Assembly (NCBI GenBank): GCA_015501585.1
Contig: JADNRY010000103.1
Location: 124,001 to 188,000, forward strand
Reading direction: 5' to 3'
DNA from: Rhodocollybia butyracea
Lineage: Eukaryota; Basidiomycota; Agaricomycetes; Agaricales; Omphalotaceae
DNA: 64,000 nucleotides
A model generated the notes under the pieces. The model saw nothing but the letters and a program-made list of their open reading frames with translations, had not been told where the DNA came from and did not search any database. This document shows, one piece after another, positions 11,259 through 23,882 of the stretch. Position numbers and translations under genes: made by a program. Position 1 is the first letter of the stretch; the number at the start of each line of letters is the position of its first letter.

Positions 11259-11878
11259 TCTCTGCTCGAATACCTAGTAGTATTATCACATCTGTTGTGC
11301 ACGTAGTTAGTTGTCTCCTCATCATGCAATTCTCAGGTGTTTAAATGTCTCAGTGCGTGCCGATTACAAAGAGTCCATTCTCTGTAGGCTGTTCAAAGCA
11401 AGAATAATTCAACTCAGCTCCCCGCGCGAAATCAAACAATTTATTGCTCTGCGTGTATATTTATACCACCACCACCACCAAACGGACAATCAGCGCAAAA
11501 CAGATATGTTCTGCTCAGTTTGTCTCGAGTTCAAACCTGTGTACAACTTCCAAAGCAGTTGCAATGCTTCCATGGACGACAATAAGTATGGCATTACGTG
11601 ACTAAGGGAAAAACAGTTCCGACTATGTATCGGATGGTCAAACAAAATCTACTTAACACAGAAAATCATGGTGCGTTGAGCACTGGCGGCGTACGCTTAG
11701 CTTTGCTATTACTTCTCCACTGAGCAGCTGGCGAGGGGTAAATGGACAGAGGAAGTAAGCCAGGTACCGTTACCAAGATACCTAATAGGTTACAGTCCGA
11801 GGGTGTATGATATTCGTGCTCCAGACTTCGAACTTGATTCTTCGGCCTAAATAGTGCACGCATGGGACATCTTGAAGC
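11259..11878. other. Intergenic between F-box A and Tnp2 transposase
   Basis: A 96-codon frame at 11311-11601 and a 65-codon frame on the minus strand have no recognisable features. I see a small CAC-type triplet run near 11466 and nothing else. The 3' end of the transposon should lie here, but I could not define its terminal repeat. Confidence 0.35.
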
Positions 11879-14800
11879 TCAGTCCTGCAATCGAGATGAG
11901 AATCGTTCGCTAAAGCCTCGTCGATGACTCACTTTGGAGATGTCGAGAACGACCACCGCATTCTCTGCGCCTAAATCCCACCTAGCAGAATGCCCTCGGA
12001 TCCAACCTATTTCTACTAATTCAAGTTGGGCTGAAAATTCTGTCGAAACCAATTTGGCTTGAAATCCATCAGCCCAATATGCTTTGAATGGATCAGGACT
12101 ACCGTGAGGTAGAGTGATGCTCCGCCTTATGGCAAGCTGAGTTTTACCGTTGTGCTCGGATATATAGTGGATGCGTCCAGCCACCCATTCACAGCTGCGA
12201 TCTCCATCTGGATAGAAGGTGACATAGCTGTTCCCAGCTCCTTGGGCGCTGGGGATGGTATAAAATCCACGTGGCGCTTCAATTCGAGACAGAAAGCGGG
12301 CACCCGATATCGAGACAAGTTCTGGGATCATTTCGGCAGTGACATTAGAGATGTCCCGTTGACCAATGTCGTCACGTTCACCATCGCTTTCGTCATCTGC
12401 TTCTGTATCGAGACCATCCGGCGAGGTGGTAAAAGCTTTATCAAGAAGTCTTGCAACAGACTTCAATAGCTCCGGGCAATCATCCCGCATGAGCCATTGG
12501 CGGAAAGCAGATCCTTTGTTGAAGGAATGCAGCAGCGTTTTTTCGAATTGACCTAGAAATTCATATCAGAGTCTGTGGAAAACATCTCGTCTGGACAGAC
12601 CAATTTTGTGGTTTATGGGAATTCGGCGCAGCTTTCCTATCAACTGCTCGCCTGGAAAGCACCACCAATTACGGACGTTACTAAATCGATCCATGAAGTC
12701 ATAGATATGGAATGCTAAATGGTGACTAGGTAGCTCGAACCCCGGAAAACATTCCTTTAAGCCGTCGATATGTTTTCCGAGCGAGTGTCGAAATTGTTCT
12801 CGGTAACGGGAAGTCAGAGTTTCTTTTGTCATCATCAACGTTGCGCAAGTCAAGTGCATTGCAGTATCTAGCGCAGAGGCCATCGAAGTAGTGCTCTCGA
12901 CGGATATAGGTGAATCTGGTTGCCAAATACTGAGTAATGCCAATGGAACGTAAATCTCGAAGAGGGTCTGCCATGCATCAGCTTTCAAGTTCCCTGCCCT
13001 TGGGAGTCCAACATCGTGGGGTGGCTTGCTAACCCAGGAGGGAATTATGATCTCGCGAATGGCTTGATGAATTCGTGCTCGAACAGCCGAAGAATCAACA
13101 GGTACTCTGGTAAGGGGGGGAAGGGGCTTTTCCATGCGCTGAAGAGGGATTAAATCAGTGGAAAAGTCGCTGAAAATAGCAAAAGATCTACCCATTCGAT
13201 TAGCGCTTGTGCTAGATCCTGCCGTGTAACTGTTCCAGAGGGTAGTCGATTGAGGTCGACGCAGACAAATTTCAGCGCATTTGCTGTACAAACTCGCAAG
13301 AGATCTCCAAGCAGTTTGGTTCGTGCCGCAGCGGTGTTATCTTTTATTGGCCGACACAAAGTTCGATGAATATCGCCGACCTGCGCAGCAGATTTGAAAT
13401 TCATTGTTTTTGAGAGATGCTGTAGAGTACGCTGGCGTTCCAAGTCGTTGAGGTGCTGAATTGGCCTACCACCATTGTAAGTAGGGCCTGTTGAAGGAGG
13501 ATCTGCCCAAGGAGCTAGGGGGGGTTGTACATTCTTTGGTGTGAAGTGTGGCCAGATAAATTGTCCCTGTTCTTCGATGTCAAATGTTCGCTACATCGTG
13601 ACAATCAGTACAGTATTAAGAGATACTGGAAATGGCTTACCCAATCAGTAAGAGCTTGTGCCAGCTCAAGCTTCGTGACTTTTCTGCCTGATACCTCAGT
13701 TTGAGCGGTCAAAATTTGAAACTTTCCAGCTGGGAAAACCATTAGATCGTTGCAAACGAAAATCAAGCTATTCAAGTGATAATTTCGAGCTAATTTCTGA
13801 CTGTATTCTTTGCGGTCATGTTCGGATGGTTGAACCGGGAAAGCTTCGGATAAACGGGTTTTGATTGATGATACCTCGTTGCAAAGCTTCTTGTCTCGAT
13901 TTATCAAGGATTTCAACCAAGCCGTCCGAGCAGTACGAAGCGTCTGGACTTCAGGGGATAGATGTATCCATCCCAGAACGGAGAGTGGATCTGCCGTCTC
14001 TTCCACTTCAGTTTCGGTACTGAGCAAAGAAACATCAGGGGGAGGCTCGAACGGGTAACGAAAGGCAATATGAGGTTCCACAAACTGATCCTGTTTTTTC
14101 TTCCTGTTCTTTTCCCCCTCCTTTTTCTCTTTTTTCTCCTTGACCCCAAGACCCAGAGCTCTCTGATCACGAAAGAATCTTTGTAGCAAAATCAGGAAAA
14201 ATATATGCATAGCATCTACAGCGACCTGGTACGATGGCCTCCAGTATGGAAGTATCCATAGCGGAGAATATCGCGAGCCATAAAGATCTAGGATATGACC
14301 GCGTTCAGCAGACGTCTGTGCAGATTGCCATTTTGCAGACCCTTCTCGTAGTCTATCATCATCAACGCACGCCCAGTCCCCACAGTCCGTTCGAAGCATA
14401 TAAAAACGATGCCATACCTTGCAGTAGACACAGTAAGTGCGAGACATGACATCGGAAAGACCGCAAAAAGGCCGTGAAGCTTTGAAATCCATCACCACAC
14501 AACCTAGTGCCAGCTTGTGGACTCGATCATACGGCACGTGATTCGTCGGGTCACCAACGTAGGTATCATAGGTTCCAAAAAACTGCACGCCGCGTGTATA
14601 GCCAATGAAAAGCTCATCCACAATCGGTCGGATGAAGTGCTGGTGCTGAGCCTCTTTCGCGTCTGGTTCAAAGTGCCCTTGTATGATACCAGGAATGAGT
14701 GTAAATGCGGAATCTTCCCGCATTTCCGGGGGAAGGTTCAAGCAAGTAATAGACATCACTCCAGTAGAGGAAGACTGTCCGCCGATTCTGTTTCCCTCGA

Positions 14801-16337
14801 TTCTGAAGAAGTCAGCGTGGAGCTTAAAAAACCACCGGCCTTCCCCACCACGGTCCGCAACGAAGAGTTGACCCTCCATGTCTTTCATTTCTCTATAAAA
14901 TCGACCATCCGATGGGCGACATTTATCCTCAGGTGTGAGGGGAGTATCAGAAATTTCTTCGCAGAAGCGGTCCCCATACTGCTCTACACCGGGAAATGCA
15001 ATCAAACGGCCAAACCACTCAAAGAAAGAATAGTATTCGAAGACTTTGATCGGGTGGCCGTTTCGCATGAGGGATGTACCACACACAGGGCGAAAAGGGG
15101 CGGGGTGATGGGAGCAAGTTTCTGGATAAACTGGCACTCTGAAGCCATGGGGATAGGTAGCTTTATGAAGGAAGCTGCAAGATGGGCACACAGCGTATAG
15201 CACGGTTGGTACGTCTAGATTTAGGTGCTTTTCTGCGGCAGAAATAGTTTGTGGAATCTGACCAAGAACATTTTCCTGCTCAGTAGTTGGCCCTCCTGTG
15301 AATTTCGTCAAAGCATGTCCGAATATCTTCATCGCCCGCAGTGTGAAAGAAGCAGCTCTTTGTCCCGCTCCGTGGAAGATGCGCTGTACTAGCGCAACCG
15401 TATAAGCTACAAGAGCGACCTCATTTCGTCTGTGCACTTTCTGTGCAAATGCAGCACCTATTGCTTATGTGGTTAAACTACAGGTAGAATGCTTTGGAAT
15501 AGACACATACTGTTATCAATCTTGAGAGGCCCATCATCAGGGAAACAAGAGCGCCATGACTTTAGGGACTCGTCAAGAAGCTTGACGAAGTCCCTTGCTT
15601 CCTGTACTACCTCTGAAACTTCGGGGCGAGTGATGGAATCGAGATCTAGAGAGATAGACCTAACAGACCATTCAATGTCTAATAGAGTCGCCTGTATATG
15701 AGACTGGCTCGCGGGTGGTCTAAGTGAAGCAAGTAAATCGCGATACTTCTCGAGCTCTGTTTTGAGACCAGTGGCATCGATGAGCGCATTGACAGTAGCT
15801 TTATTGGCTGTTCTCGGTCTACCATACGGGTGTGCCGAATCTGGTTCAGCAAGAATTTTCTGGTACTGTAGCAAATGTAATCAATAGGAAAAGAGACGAA
15901 GTAAATGCATTTAAACACACAAGTTGGTCCTCGAATCTATGCAGCTCAAGAGTAAACACCTCAGAGCTAACTGCGGAAGGGTGAATGGAAAGCTTTCTGT
16001 TTGCATCTAGGACCGTGTTTGTCATGACAGTGAGCTCGTCTGCGTCTAACTCCCCTGTAGTCTCATCTTCGGAGGAAGATCGTGTAGACATCATAGGAGG
16101 AGTAGGGGCAGCCAAAGCAGCGGAAACTCGGCGACTGGGCATAAACCGTTGGTCGAGAAGATTTGCAAACCGATCTCTACGAGGTCTAGGATCGGAACCC
16201 GAGGGAAGGGATGGAGGTGAGTGATCCGACGAAAACATAGGGTCTGGCGTTGTCCGAGCCGTTGTTCGAGCGCGAACATTTCTCCCACTGGCAAATCGAT
16301 TTTCAAGCAAGTCTTCGTATCGGTCCCTTTTGGCCAT
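11879..16337 (-). CDS. Tnp2-type transposase (CACTA/EnSpm-like superfamily)
   Basis: This is a multi-exon gene. The N-terminus begins at 16337 (two basic YEDLLENRF/FANLLDQRF repeats at about residues 6 and 55). A middle exon covers about 15870-15515, the large exon covers about 15450-13605, and C-terminal exons continue to a stop at 11879-11881. The large exon has the hallmark Tnp2 stretch: LHADFF-x-EGNRIGG, STGVMSITCLNLPPEMR, GIIQGHFEPDAKEAQHQHF, RPIVDELFIGYTRGV and a C-x2-C...H segment. The C-terminal part (HHLAFHIYDFMDRF...WWCFPGEQLIGKL) resembles the DUF4218-like region of these elements. I saw no internal stop outside plausible introns, so it may be intact. Terminal repeats were not located. 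Such transposases cut and paste CACTA-like elements in mushroom genomes. Confidence 0.8.
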
Positions 16338-17155
16338 CGAGTTGTGTGAAAAGCCGCAGAGCGTGAGCCTATCGCTAAATTGGTGGAAATCTGCCCTTTA
16401 CATCGCATCATCACTACATTCCGTAATCTCATGAATAGGCTAGTCGCACTAGTAGAGCGGCAAAGACTTCAGCGGAGGTTTCTGGGTACCATAGATGAGG
16501 AACTTCTCGGGGTATACCATTCTGTATAGGTCACATTGAGATCGGCACTGGTTGTGTAATTGCCCTGTAATAAACGAAGAAACAAACTTACTTGCACGCA
16601 GTGGGACAACTCACCATGATCCTGTACAATACGAGCTACATGCACAGAAACCGGAAAATTACACTCCCAATATTCTCAGTTTTTCAGCGCTTCACGACTA
16701 TTATTCGCTACAGCGCTTCCGCAAACCAATCAGGAAAAACCCAAACTCTTGTCAGGATTTCAAGTATCAAATATACCCAAAGAAGCTTCCTACGGTACCC
16801 AAGCTAAACTTCAGCATTCGAGCTTCGCTTCAAAGCCTATGCGAATCAGATTGCGAGCTTACAACGTTCTTGACGTTGATCAAATGCGCTACTGCAGCGT
16901 CCATTGCTATCGTTTTCACTCAACATTTCTTGTCCAACCCCGCAACACTCCTTCTCTTCGTTCCGATTGAACACAATTTATAACATTCAAAGCATCCAAA
17001 CTGATGCTACAGTCGGGAATAACTTAAGAGCATACAGCGGCTCCTACTTGTTACTTAGACACCAACTAATGTTGAAGGTCATCTCATTTCGTTCGGCTAC
17101 CGATTTGGAACTAGTAACTCTAAATTCCATGTATTCTGGCTGAACACAGGAAAAG
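16338..17155. other. Intergenic between Tnp2 gene and S1
   Basis: An open frame of 143 codons at 16552-16983 has no family features and overlaps two other frames of similar quality, so I do not call it. This stretch probably contains the 5' end of the transposon (minus orientation). Confidence 0.35.
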
Positions 17156-17811
17156 TCATTCAAGGTTGGCTGCAGCTGCCACAAGGGCAGCCTTTCGAGA
17201 TGCTCGAGCGCGGGTCTCTGCTGCCAACAAGGTATTCTCTCTCTTTTTAAGCGCGGCTTGCCGTAGTTGTAGACGACATCGAATAAGGTCGTTGACAACC
17301 CAGAGATCGGTGTAACTAAGCAGCCAAGGGAATTTCAGAAGTGCCTACAATGTAAATTCAAACTCAAGTGATAAAAGAGGACCGAAATCAGCTCACCGCT
17401 TCACGTATGGAATCGATAGAGTTACTGGGCTGCTTGGTAAAGGATAGCGTGCAGTCGAGGTCAGCTTCAACAACATGTTTGATGTATTTCTGAGCATTGT
17501 TACGGTTGCATCAGCTGCGCGCCATTACGAAGTGCTAGCTAGCTAGTATTTACCTTTATCTCTTTCGACTGTTCCACGGTCCAGTTAGCTGCTTCATCCA
17601 AGTTGTAGCCACCTCTTCCGCGTCTGTAAGGTTCTCCTCGAGGTTTCGGAATCGTTCGTGGGTGATCTGGGGAGGGGCTGGTAGAACCAGAGTGATAGAC
17701 AGAGTTGCTGAAGAATCGGTATGGACGATGATTGGGAAAATCACGCGGTGATGATCCAGAAGTGACAATGTGAACGTTGACGATGGGTTCACAGTACTGA
17801 TGAGGGCCCAT
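17156..17811 (-). CDS. S1: unknown small protein (179 aa), 3 exons
   Basis: Exons are 17811-17554, 17489-17397 and 17344-17156, with 64 and 52 nt introns. Every junction is in phase 0 and the frame is open. The N-terminal part is Pro/Ser/Arg-rich. Then comes 'GYNLDEAANWTVEQSKEIK' joined to 'KYIKHVVEADLDC', followed by KFPWLLSYTDLWVVNDLIR and a basic, Ala-rich helix that could form a coiled coil. I do not recognise the family. A second copy with the same three-exon plan lies at 47439-47925. A CATGACTAGCCTCGTGG motif stands about 155 bp upstream of the start. Confidence 0.6.
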
Positions 17812-17964
17812 GGTAATGAAGGTAACGTGAAAGAAATAACGATTTTAACTTTTCTATATAAGTATGAAACAGCCTGGCCCGTGGTTATTGTGATTCAATT
17901 ATTGTAGCTCTATCATTGATCAAATTTATGTTGCTATCAGCCAAGAAGTACTCGTGGGGTGCAC

Positions 17965-17981
17965 CATGACTAGCCTCGTGG
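17965..17981 (+). promoter_or_regulatory. Single class I motif upstream of S1
   Basis: CATGACTAGCCTCGTGG differs by one base from the motif before F-box A and B. It lies about 155 bp upstream of the minus-strand S1 start. Confidence 0.5.
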
Positions 17982-18171
17982 CGTTTTAATATTATTGTGC
18001 ATCCCATAAGTATCGATATCGAGATGTACCTATTTCTTGTAGATATCACGATACCAGATAGCCTACCGCTTAAGCTACGTATTGCAGTCGTATTGCGCTA
18101 TGTTATCTCCAGTTGTCGTGGCTGTGGTTCATTGTCCGGTTGACTAGCGCCTACTAGCGCCCAGTATACTT

Positions 18172-18293
18172 ACCTCGTGGCCTCGTGCTTATGTCTCAAT
18201 CAATCGCATTTTCACAATCAATACTGTCTCTTTATGTATACCTTTCTATGATCACCTTCGCAGGCTGCGTCTGCGTCATGGCTAGCCTCGTGG
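18172..18293 (+). promoter_or_regulatory. Class I promoter motifs of F-box B
   Basis: The doubled motif (ACCTCGTGG directly followed by CCTCGTGC) spans 18172-18189. The single CATGGCTAGCCTCGTGG spans 18277-18293, about 260 bp before the start codon. A TATATATACTAAGAT stretch near 18406 and a 5'-UTR intron (18500-18548) complete the module. Confidence 0.65.
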
Positions 18294-18550
18294 AGCCACA
18301 ATCCACGTCCTCTTGCTTTGTGTGCTGACACCTTGACACCTTTTAATAGATGCATTGCTCATATCCTTATTCGACTGACTTCTGTATTCAAAATGCTATA
18401 TGTTATATATACTAAGATTGTCTGGTCAGTGAAGAGAGCATTCGCTCTCCCTGTGCTATATATCTACTACTCTAAACTCGCACTCCTGTCACTGTTTAGT
18501 ATGTATTCTATACCTTCCATTTATTGATCGTCTAATTTCTTGCTTCAGCA

Positions 18551-20015
18551 ATGCTCGCGCCCTTCCCCTCAAAACAATACATCCATGATCACACTTCATC
18601 CATTCCTACACTATCTAACGGAATCGTAAGATGATCCACTCTTCCTCCTGGTGTAAATCATAATTGTCATCTCTTTAGATCCAACCTAACCTTGCCCATC
18701 CCTGGACATCTCGTTCGGCCCTTTTCGTTCCCGAGCTCATCACAGAGATTTTCAAATACTCTACGGTAGAAGATTTGTACACCTATGCGGCCGTCTGCCT
18801 GTACTGGGAAGAGCCTGCCCAAGCGCGTCTTCTTGAGACGGTCCAGTTGGACAATGCCGTTCAGATGAGGTACCTGCGTACGAAACCAACCTTCCGCCGC
18901 TACGTCCGAAATCTCATTACTGAAATCGATTTCGATATCCCCATTCATGAGTTCCTCATCCCCGAGTTAGCCTTCCCCCAGGGAGTTCACACTCACCAAT
19001 GTACGGAGCGCCCCATGATTATCAAATCTTGGCATCTCACTCGACCCCATGCCTTCACGAAATCGAAATTCATCATTGCCGGACTCCATTCGTATTCTAA
19101 CACTCTACATACCTTCCATATCCATGGCTCACTTTGGCTGGATCTGGAAATGTTTTGCGATCTATTGAACGCGCTGGGGAATTGTCGAAAACTCGAGAAC
19201 CTGGCCCTCCCAGCAAGCCTGGTATTCTTTCATTCTGAAACACCCGAACAACGTATTTCTCAGTGCGAGCAAGCCTTCTCCACGAAGCTGGTCACCTCTA
19301 TGGATAAACCTCGGATTCTGCGCTTACAACTCATCTCGACTAATCGTCGAAACATCTTGTGTCCCGCGAAGCTGCCAAAGGACATTCATGCAACTTGGAT
19401 TCCCCATCCAAATTGTCCATTGAGTTTCGCGGACACCTTACAGCTAATCGTTGGTCAAGGGGCTGATTTACAATGTGTCCTGCCTATGGTTTCAAAACTA
19501 GAAAGTTTGGAGATCTGCTGTGAGAATCCAAGTTTGTGGACTAATTATAGTCAGTGTCTTCGTACTCGATCGCCAGCTGTTTTCTAACTCATTTTCTTAT
19601 AGGCGAGTTGATGAATGCGCCGCTGAGGTTACCTTATCTAAAATCACTTTGGATGGGGTTCACGGACGTGGATGCGGCGCCATCTTTCCTTAGAATCATC
19701 GACACCCCAGAAATCGAAACAATCAAAATCCGTTATCCCTGGATCTGGAACTATCTCCATAGTTCATTCTTCGAGCATAAGTTTCGTGATGTGATTCGGG
19801 AGATTACTAAGTTGGGGGTGGAAGGATCCTTTCCGAAGCTTCTCAAGAAAATCTACATTGAAGGAACCCGGTGTATACTGAGTCCCTCCTTGCCTGTGGA
19901 ACCTCCGAAATGGTTTCTGGATGTATTCGACGCAGGGAATATTAAGTCTAACAGCGTTCAGCTGTTGCTGGAACCGATAACTACAGTCATGAGAACACAC
20001 GACGGACTTGATTGA
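18551..20015 (+). CDS. F-box B: F-box/LRR-like protein, 452 aa
   Basis: The exon model is 18551-18625, 18679-19549 and 19603-20015 (1359 nt in total, in frame). The F-box begins at about residue 35 (ALFVPELITEIFKYS...VCLYWEEPA). The rest has leucine-rich repeat-like pieces (KLENLALPASL, LESLEICC, LPYLKSLWMGF). Exon 2 is 871 nt here and in F-box E, which shows that the gene plan is conserved. The start codon follows a 5'-UTR intron by two bases, as in its relatives. The inverted partner B' differs mainly in two short clusters of residues (about 140-165), not evenly. Confidence 0.8.
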
Positions 20016-20730
20016 TTTGCCTATAACCGATATTATTTATTACCGGTACCTTAAATGAAAAGTTCGATATATAATCATCCTGAAACGGGGACCAGGAGGG
20101 ACCAGGACATGCTATTACAATGCCTGGATGTCTCGGACCGGCTGTTTCAAGAGCGGTTATTTGAAGCTAAATCGACAAGGCGGGGGTGAAACGTGCATTA
20201 GCCTCATACATACAGTAGTTGCTTCTGCTGTTATTATTTCGAGTATTATATACACATTTTTTGCGAACAAAGGATTTGTGGTTGCAAGCGTTTGTAAGAA
20301 GGTGGTCGAGGGATACGGGTGCGAGGTTAAGAACCAGCGTTGGGCGCGTGCAACCTTCGTGGTCACGGTATGTACCTTGCCACAGAAGACACTGATTTCA
20401 TCGTCAACCGTATCAGACTGTCGGAAGATATTGCTCGGAATGTCAGGAGGGACATCATTGCAAGTGTCGGAGAAAACTGCCTTGTCCAGTAATCGCCTAT
20501 ATACAATTTAAAATCAAGATTGATACTTGTACCTGACAGGCGAACACAGTCTCTAGCTTATGACTGTACTCCCGAGTTGCTACGACGCCTTCCCCCAATG
20601 AGTTATTAAATCTCAATATACCACCTCTATACAAGTTTGCACTGCCTGCACCTGTGAACAAACGTAGAGAGTGTGCCTGGGGAGACGAGGTATATTCCAA
20701 GTCCAAAGAGAGAGAATATACCCGAAGTTT
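20016..20730. other. Left spacer of the palindrome, no gene
   Basis: The first 75 bases still match the right arm imperfectly (AATGAAAAGTTC and ATCCTG blocks). Beyond that I see a 127-codon frame at 20128-20511 without recognisable features. The text does not match the opposite spacer. Confidence 0.4.
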
Positions 20731-20732
20731 AG

Positions 20733-21318
20733 GACCAAACCAGTCACCTCATACACCCAGTAGACTTGTATAGTAGCCTTTGACATGGGGGGTGTGATGG
20801 CATAGGTAGTTATCATAACGATCCACTATTTTACAGTAGCGCAATAAAAGCGCGATATTTCGTCTGACTTTGTACAGAGATCTCTCGGGTACCGGAAAAC
20901 TGGTACCGAGATCACGCGTATGCCGCCTCGAATATCGCGCAGCCTCCCGAACACAAGTCCATCAACTGTATACTTGTGCTTCTCTGGCGCTGCCAGTTTC
21001 TCGATTTTTCTGACAATTTTTCAAGTCTCAGACATGAGATATTTAAGAGTTGTAACAACGTGATCTTCATACCAAGATACACTTCGAAGGGAGCACTGGA
21101 CTGGGGCAGGAGACGGTTTGTTCTGGCGGCGGCGCAGCGTTCGGTACCAGCTTTCCGGTACCCGAGAGATCTCCGTACATCAAAATCAGAGGAAATATCG
21201 CGCTTTTATTGCGCTACTATAAAATAGTGGATCGTTATGATAACTCCCTATGCCATCACACACCCCATGTCAAAGGCTACTATATAAGTCCACTGGGCAT
21301 ATGAGGTGAAACCAGTTC
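20733..21318. repeat. Inner inverted repeat, about 178-bp arms, 230-bp loop
   Basis: The arms 20733-20910 and 21142-21318 share GGTTTGGT/ACCAG edges, TAGTAGCCTTTGACATG, 'AGTTATCATAACGATCC', GCGCAATAAAAGCGCGATA and TCTCGGGTACCGGAAA, with scattered substitutions. It could be a MITE-like element or the original fold-back that seeded the larger palindrome. I saw no clear target-site duplication at its outer edges. Confidence 0.7.
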
Positions 21319-21464
21319 ATCACAGTCTCGATCACGCCAACTACAATTATTTTCGCTGCTGTTTATTATCTTCTTGGTTGAACCGGTCATGTCACATCAA
21401 CATCGCTCGATCTCTGTGCCTTGAAGTGAGCTTTATTTTAACTTTGCCGCCGTTTGATCTGTTT

Positions 21465-21800
21465 GAACATGTATTCACGTTATTTCCAGCAGCCTGGGGA
21501 CGAATCCTTTACAGGGCGGATAAAAGTCTGCGATCCAGAAACCCTCAAATACTACTAGTAGTACTTGAAGATCTAGGACAAATCATCGAAAATTCTTCGT
21601 ATGTCGGTGTCCACTTTTTTTACAGATATTTTTCTTATTTTTTCAGCCGCTATCTTAGAAAGCATTTGGAACTGGTCATCACCCGACTTGTTACTATTAG
21701 GGAGCTGGACTGGCCTGGTCACTGATCTTGACCAGTCCTCGAAATTATATTGTACAAATCGCATTGCCGAACTTTTAGGCTTAGATCTGCTTAGATGAAA
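21465..21800 (+). pseudogene. Broken third copy of gene U (U3), 3' half
   Basis: The stretch from 21469 (YFQQPGDESFTGRIKV) matches the YFQWPGYESFKGRINL block of gene U. The following DNA matches the EIGRIIE, intron and VITRLV blocks (here in frame as ELVITRLV near 21680), but a frame change and stops near 21555 interrupt it. It lies in the right spacer of the F-box palindrome and has no mirror in the left spacer. No upstream U exons were found. Confidence 0.6.
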
Positions 21801-22038
21801 GTATTTTCAAACTATTTTGGCAACCACAACCTTGGGGCTAAAAAGTTTGGCCCTTTGCCGCTTGCGGCCGTCCCCCCATTTATCTTACGGCGATTTGCAT
21901 CAAGTTACCATAAGACATTCATACTATTGAGAGTTAATGAGGCCGAAAAGCATACGCCGGGACCCACAGCTTGGAGAGGTATGAGTTTGGCAGGATAATT
22001 ATCTAGGGAACTTTTCATTGACATATATTATGGGCGAA

Positions 22039-23511
22039 TCAATCAAGTGCGTCGTGTGCTCTCATGAAGACCGGATCTACGATAGTAATTGGTTCCAGTA
22101 ACAGCTGGACGTTGTTAGACGTCATATTCTCTGCGTCGAATACATCCATAAACCATTTCGGAGGCTCCACAGGCGAGGGCAGAAGTGTACACCAGGATCC
22201 TTCAATGCAAATTTTTTTGAGAAGGTTTGGAAAGGACCCCTCCACCCCCAACTTAGTGATCTCCTGAATCACATTACGAAATTTATACTCGAAGAATGGA
22301 CTGTGGAGATGGTGCCAGATCCAGTGATATCGGATTTTGATTGTTTCGATTTCTGGGGTGTCGATGATTTTGAGGAAAGGTGGAACCGCATCCATGTCCG
22401 TGAACCCCATCCAAAGCGATTTTAGAAAAGGCAACCTCAGCGGCGCTTTCATCAGCTCGCCTAGAAGAAATAGGTCAGAAAACAGCTAGCGATCGAGTAC
22501 GAGGACACTGACTATAATTAGTCCACAAACTTGGATTCTCACAGCAGATCTCCAAACTTTCTAGTTTTGAGATCACAGGCAGGACGCGTTGTAAATCAGC
22601 CCCTTGACCGACGGTTAGCTGTATGGTGTCCACAAAGCTCAATGGACAATTTGGGTGGGGAATCCAAATTGCATGAATGTCCTTCATCGGCTTCGTGGCA
22701 CACAGGCGGTTTCGACGATTAGTCGAGACGAGTTGTAAGCGCAGAATCCGAGGTTTGTTCATAGAGGTAATCAGCTTCTGGGAGAAGGCTTGCTCGCACT
22801 GAGAAATACGTTGTTCGGGTGTTTCAAAATGAAAGAATAACAGGCTCGTTGGGAGGGCCAGATTCTCGAGTTTTTGACAATTTCCCAGAGCGTTCAATAG
22901 ATCGCAAAACATCTCTAGATCCAGCCAAAGCGAGTCATGGACATGGAAGGTATGTAGAGTGTTAGAGTACGAATGGAGTCCGGCAATAATGAATTTTGAT
23001 GGTAGAAAGGGGAAGGGTCCAGTGAGCTGCCAAGATTTGATAATCATGGGGCGCTCCGTATATTGACGAGTAGCCAGGAAGTGGGAGAAGGCTAACTCGG
23101 GGATGAGGAACTCATGAATGGGGATATCGAAATCGATTTCAGTAATGAGATTTCGGACGTAGCGGCGGAAGGTTGGTTTCGTACGCAGGTACCTCATCTG
23201 AACGGCATTGTCCAACTGGACCGTCTCAAGAAGACGCGCTTGGGCAGGCTCTTCCCAGTACAGGCAGACGGCCGCATAGGTGTACAAATCTTCTACCGTA
23301 GAGTATTTGAAAATCTCTGTGATGAGCTCGGGAACGAAAAGGGCCGAACGAGATGTCCAGGGATGGGCAAGGTTAGGTTGGATCTAAAGAGATGACAATT
23401 ATGATCTACACCAGGAGGAAGAGTGGATCATCTTACGATTCCGTTAGATAGTGTAGGAATGGATGAAGTGTGATCATGGATGTATTGTTTTGAGGGGAAG
23501 GGCGCGAGCAT
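22039..23511 (-). CDS. F-box B': inverted copy of F-box B
   Basis: The exon model mirrors B: 23511-23437, 23383-22513 and 22459-22039. It is in frame, and its C-terminus (DPVFMRAHDALD) is longer and nearer to F-box A than that of B. The F-box and LRR-like features are as in B. Upstream, 5'-UTR and intron 1 are almost identical to B. By contrast, two clusters in the variable region differ strongly (SHFLATRQY versus PQGVHTHQC, FPFLPS versus HAFTKS). It appears intact. Confidence 0.8.
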
Positions 23512-23762
23512 TGCTGAAGCAAGAAATTAGACGATCAATAAATGGAAGGTATAGAATACATACTAAACAGTGACAGGAGTGCGAGTTTAGAGTAGTAGAT
23601 ATATAGCACAGGGAGAGCGAATGCTCTCTTCACTGACCAGACAATCTTAGTATATATAACATATAGCATTTTGAATACAGAAGTCAGTCGAATAAGGATG
23701 TGAGCAATGCATCTATTATAAAAGGTGTCAGCCCACAAAGCAAGAGGACGTGGATTGTGGCT

Positions 23763-23882
23763 CCACGAGGCTAGCCATGACGCAGACGCAGCCCGCGAAG
23801 GTGATCATAGAAAGGTATACATAAAGAGACAGATTGTGAAAATGTGATTGATTGAGAAATAGGCACGAGGCTGGCCACGAGG
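23763..23882 (-). promoter_or_regulatory. Class I promoter motifs of F-box B'
   Basis: On the minus strand a single CATGGCTAGCCTCGTGG (23779-23763) and a doubled motif (GCCTCGTGC-type next to CCTCGTGG, 23882-23863) precede the start at 23511. This mirrors F-box B, but the doubled motif is more complete here. Confidence 0.65.

Noticed and set aside
14517..15200. 227-codon plus-strand open frame
   Set aside because: It lies antisense to the best conserved part of the Tnp2 transposase, whose family blocks are clear on the minus strand.
16552..16983. 143-codon plus-strand frame
   Set aside because: There are no family features, other frames overlap it, and it lies where the transposon end is expected.
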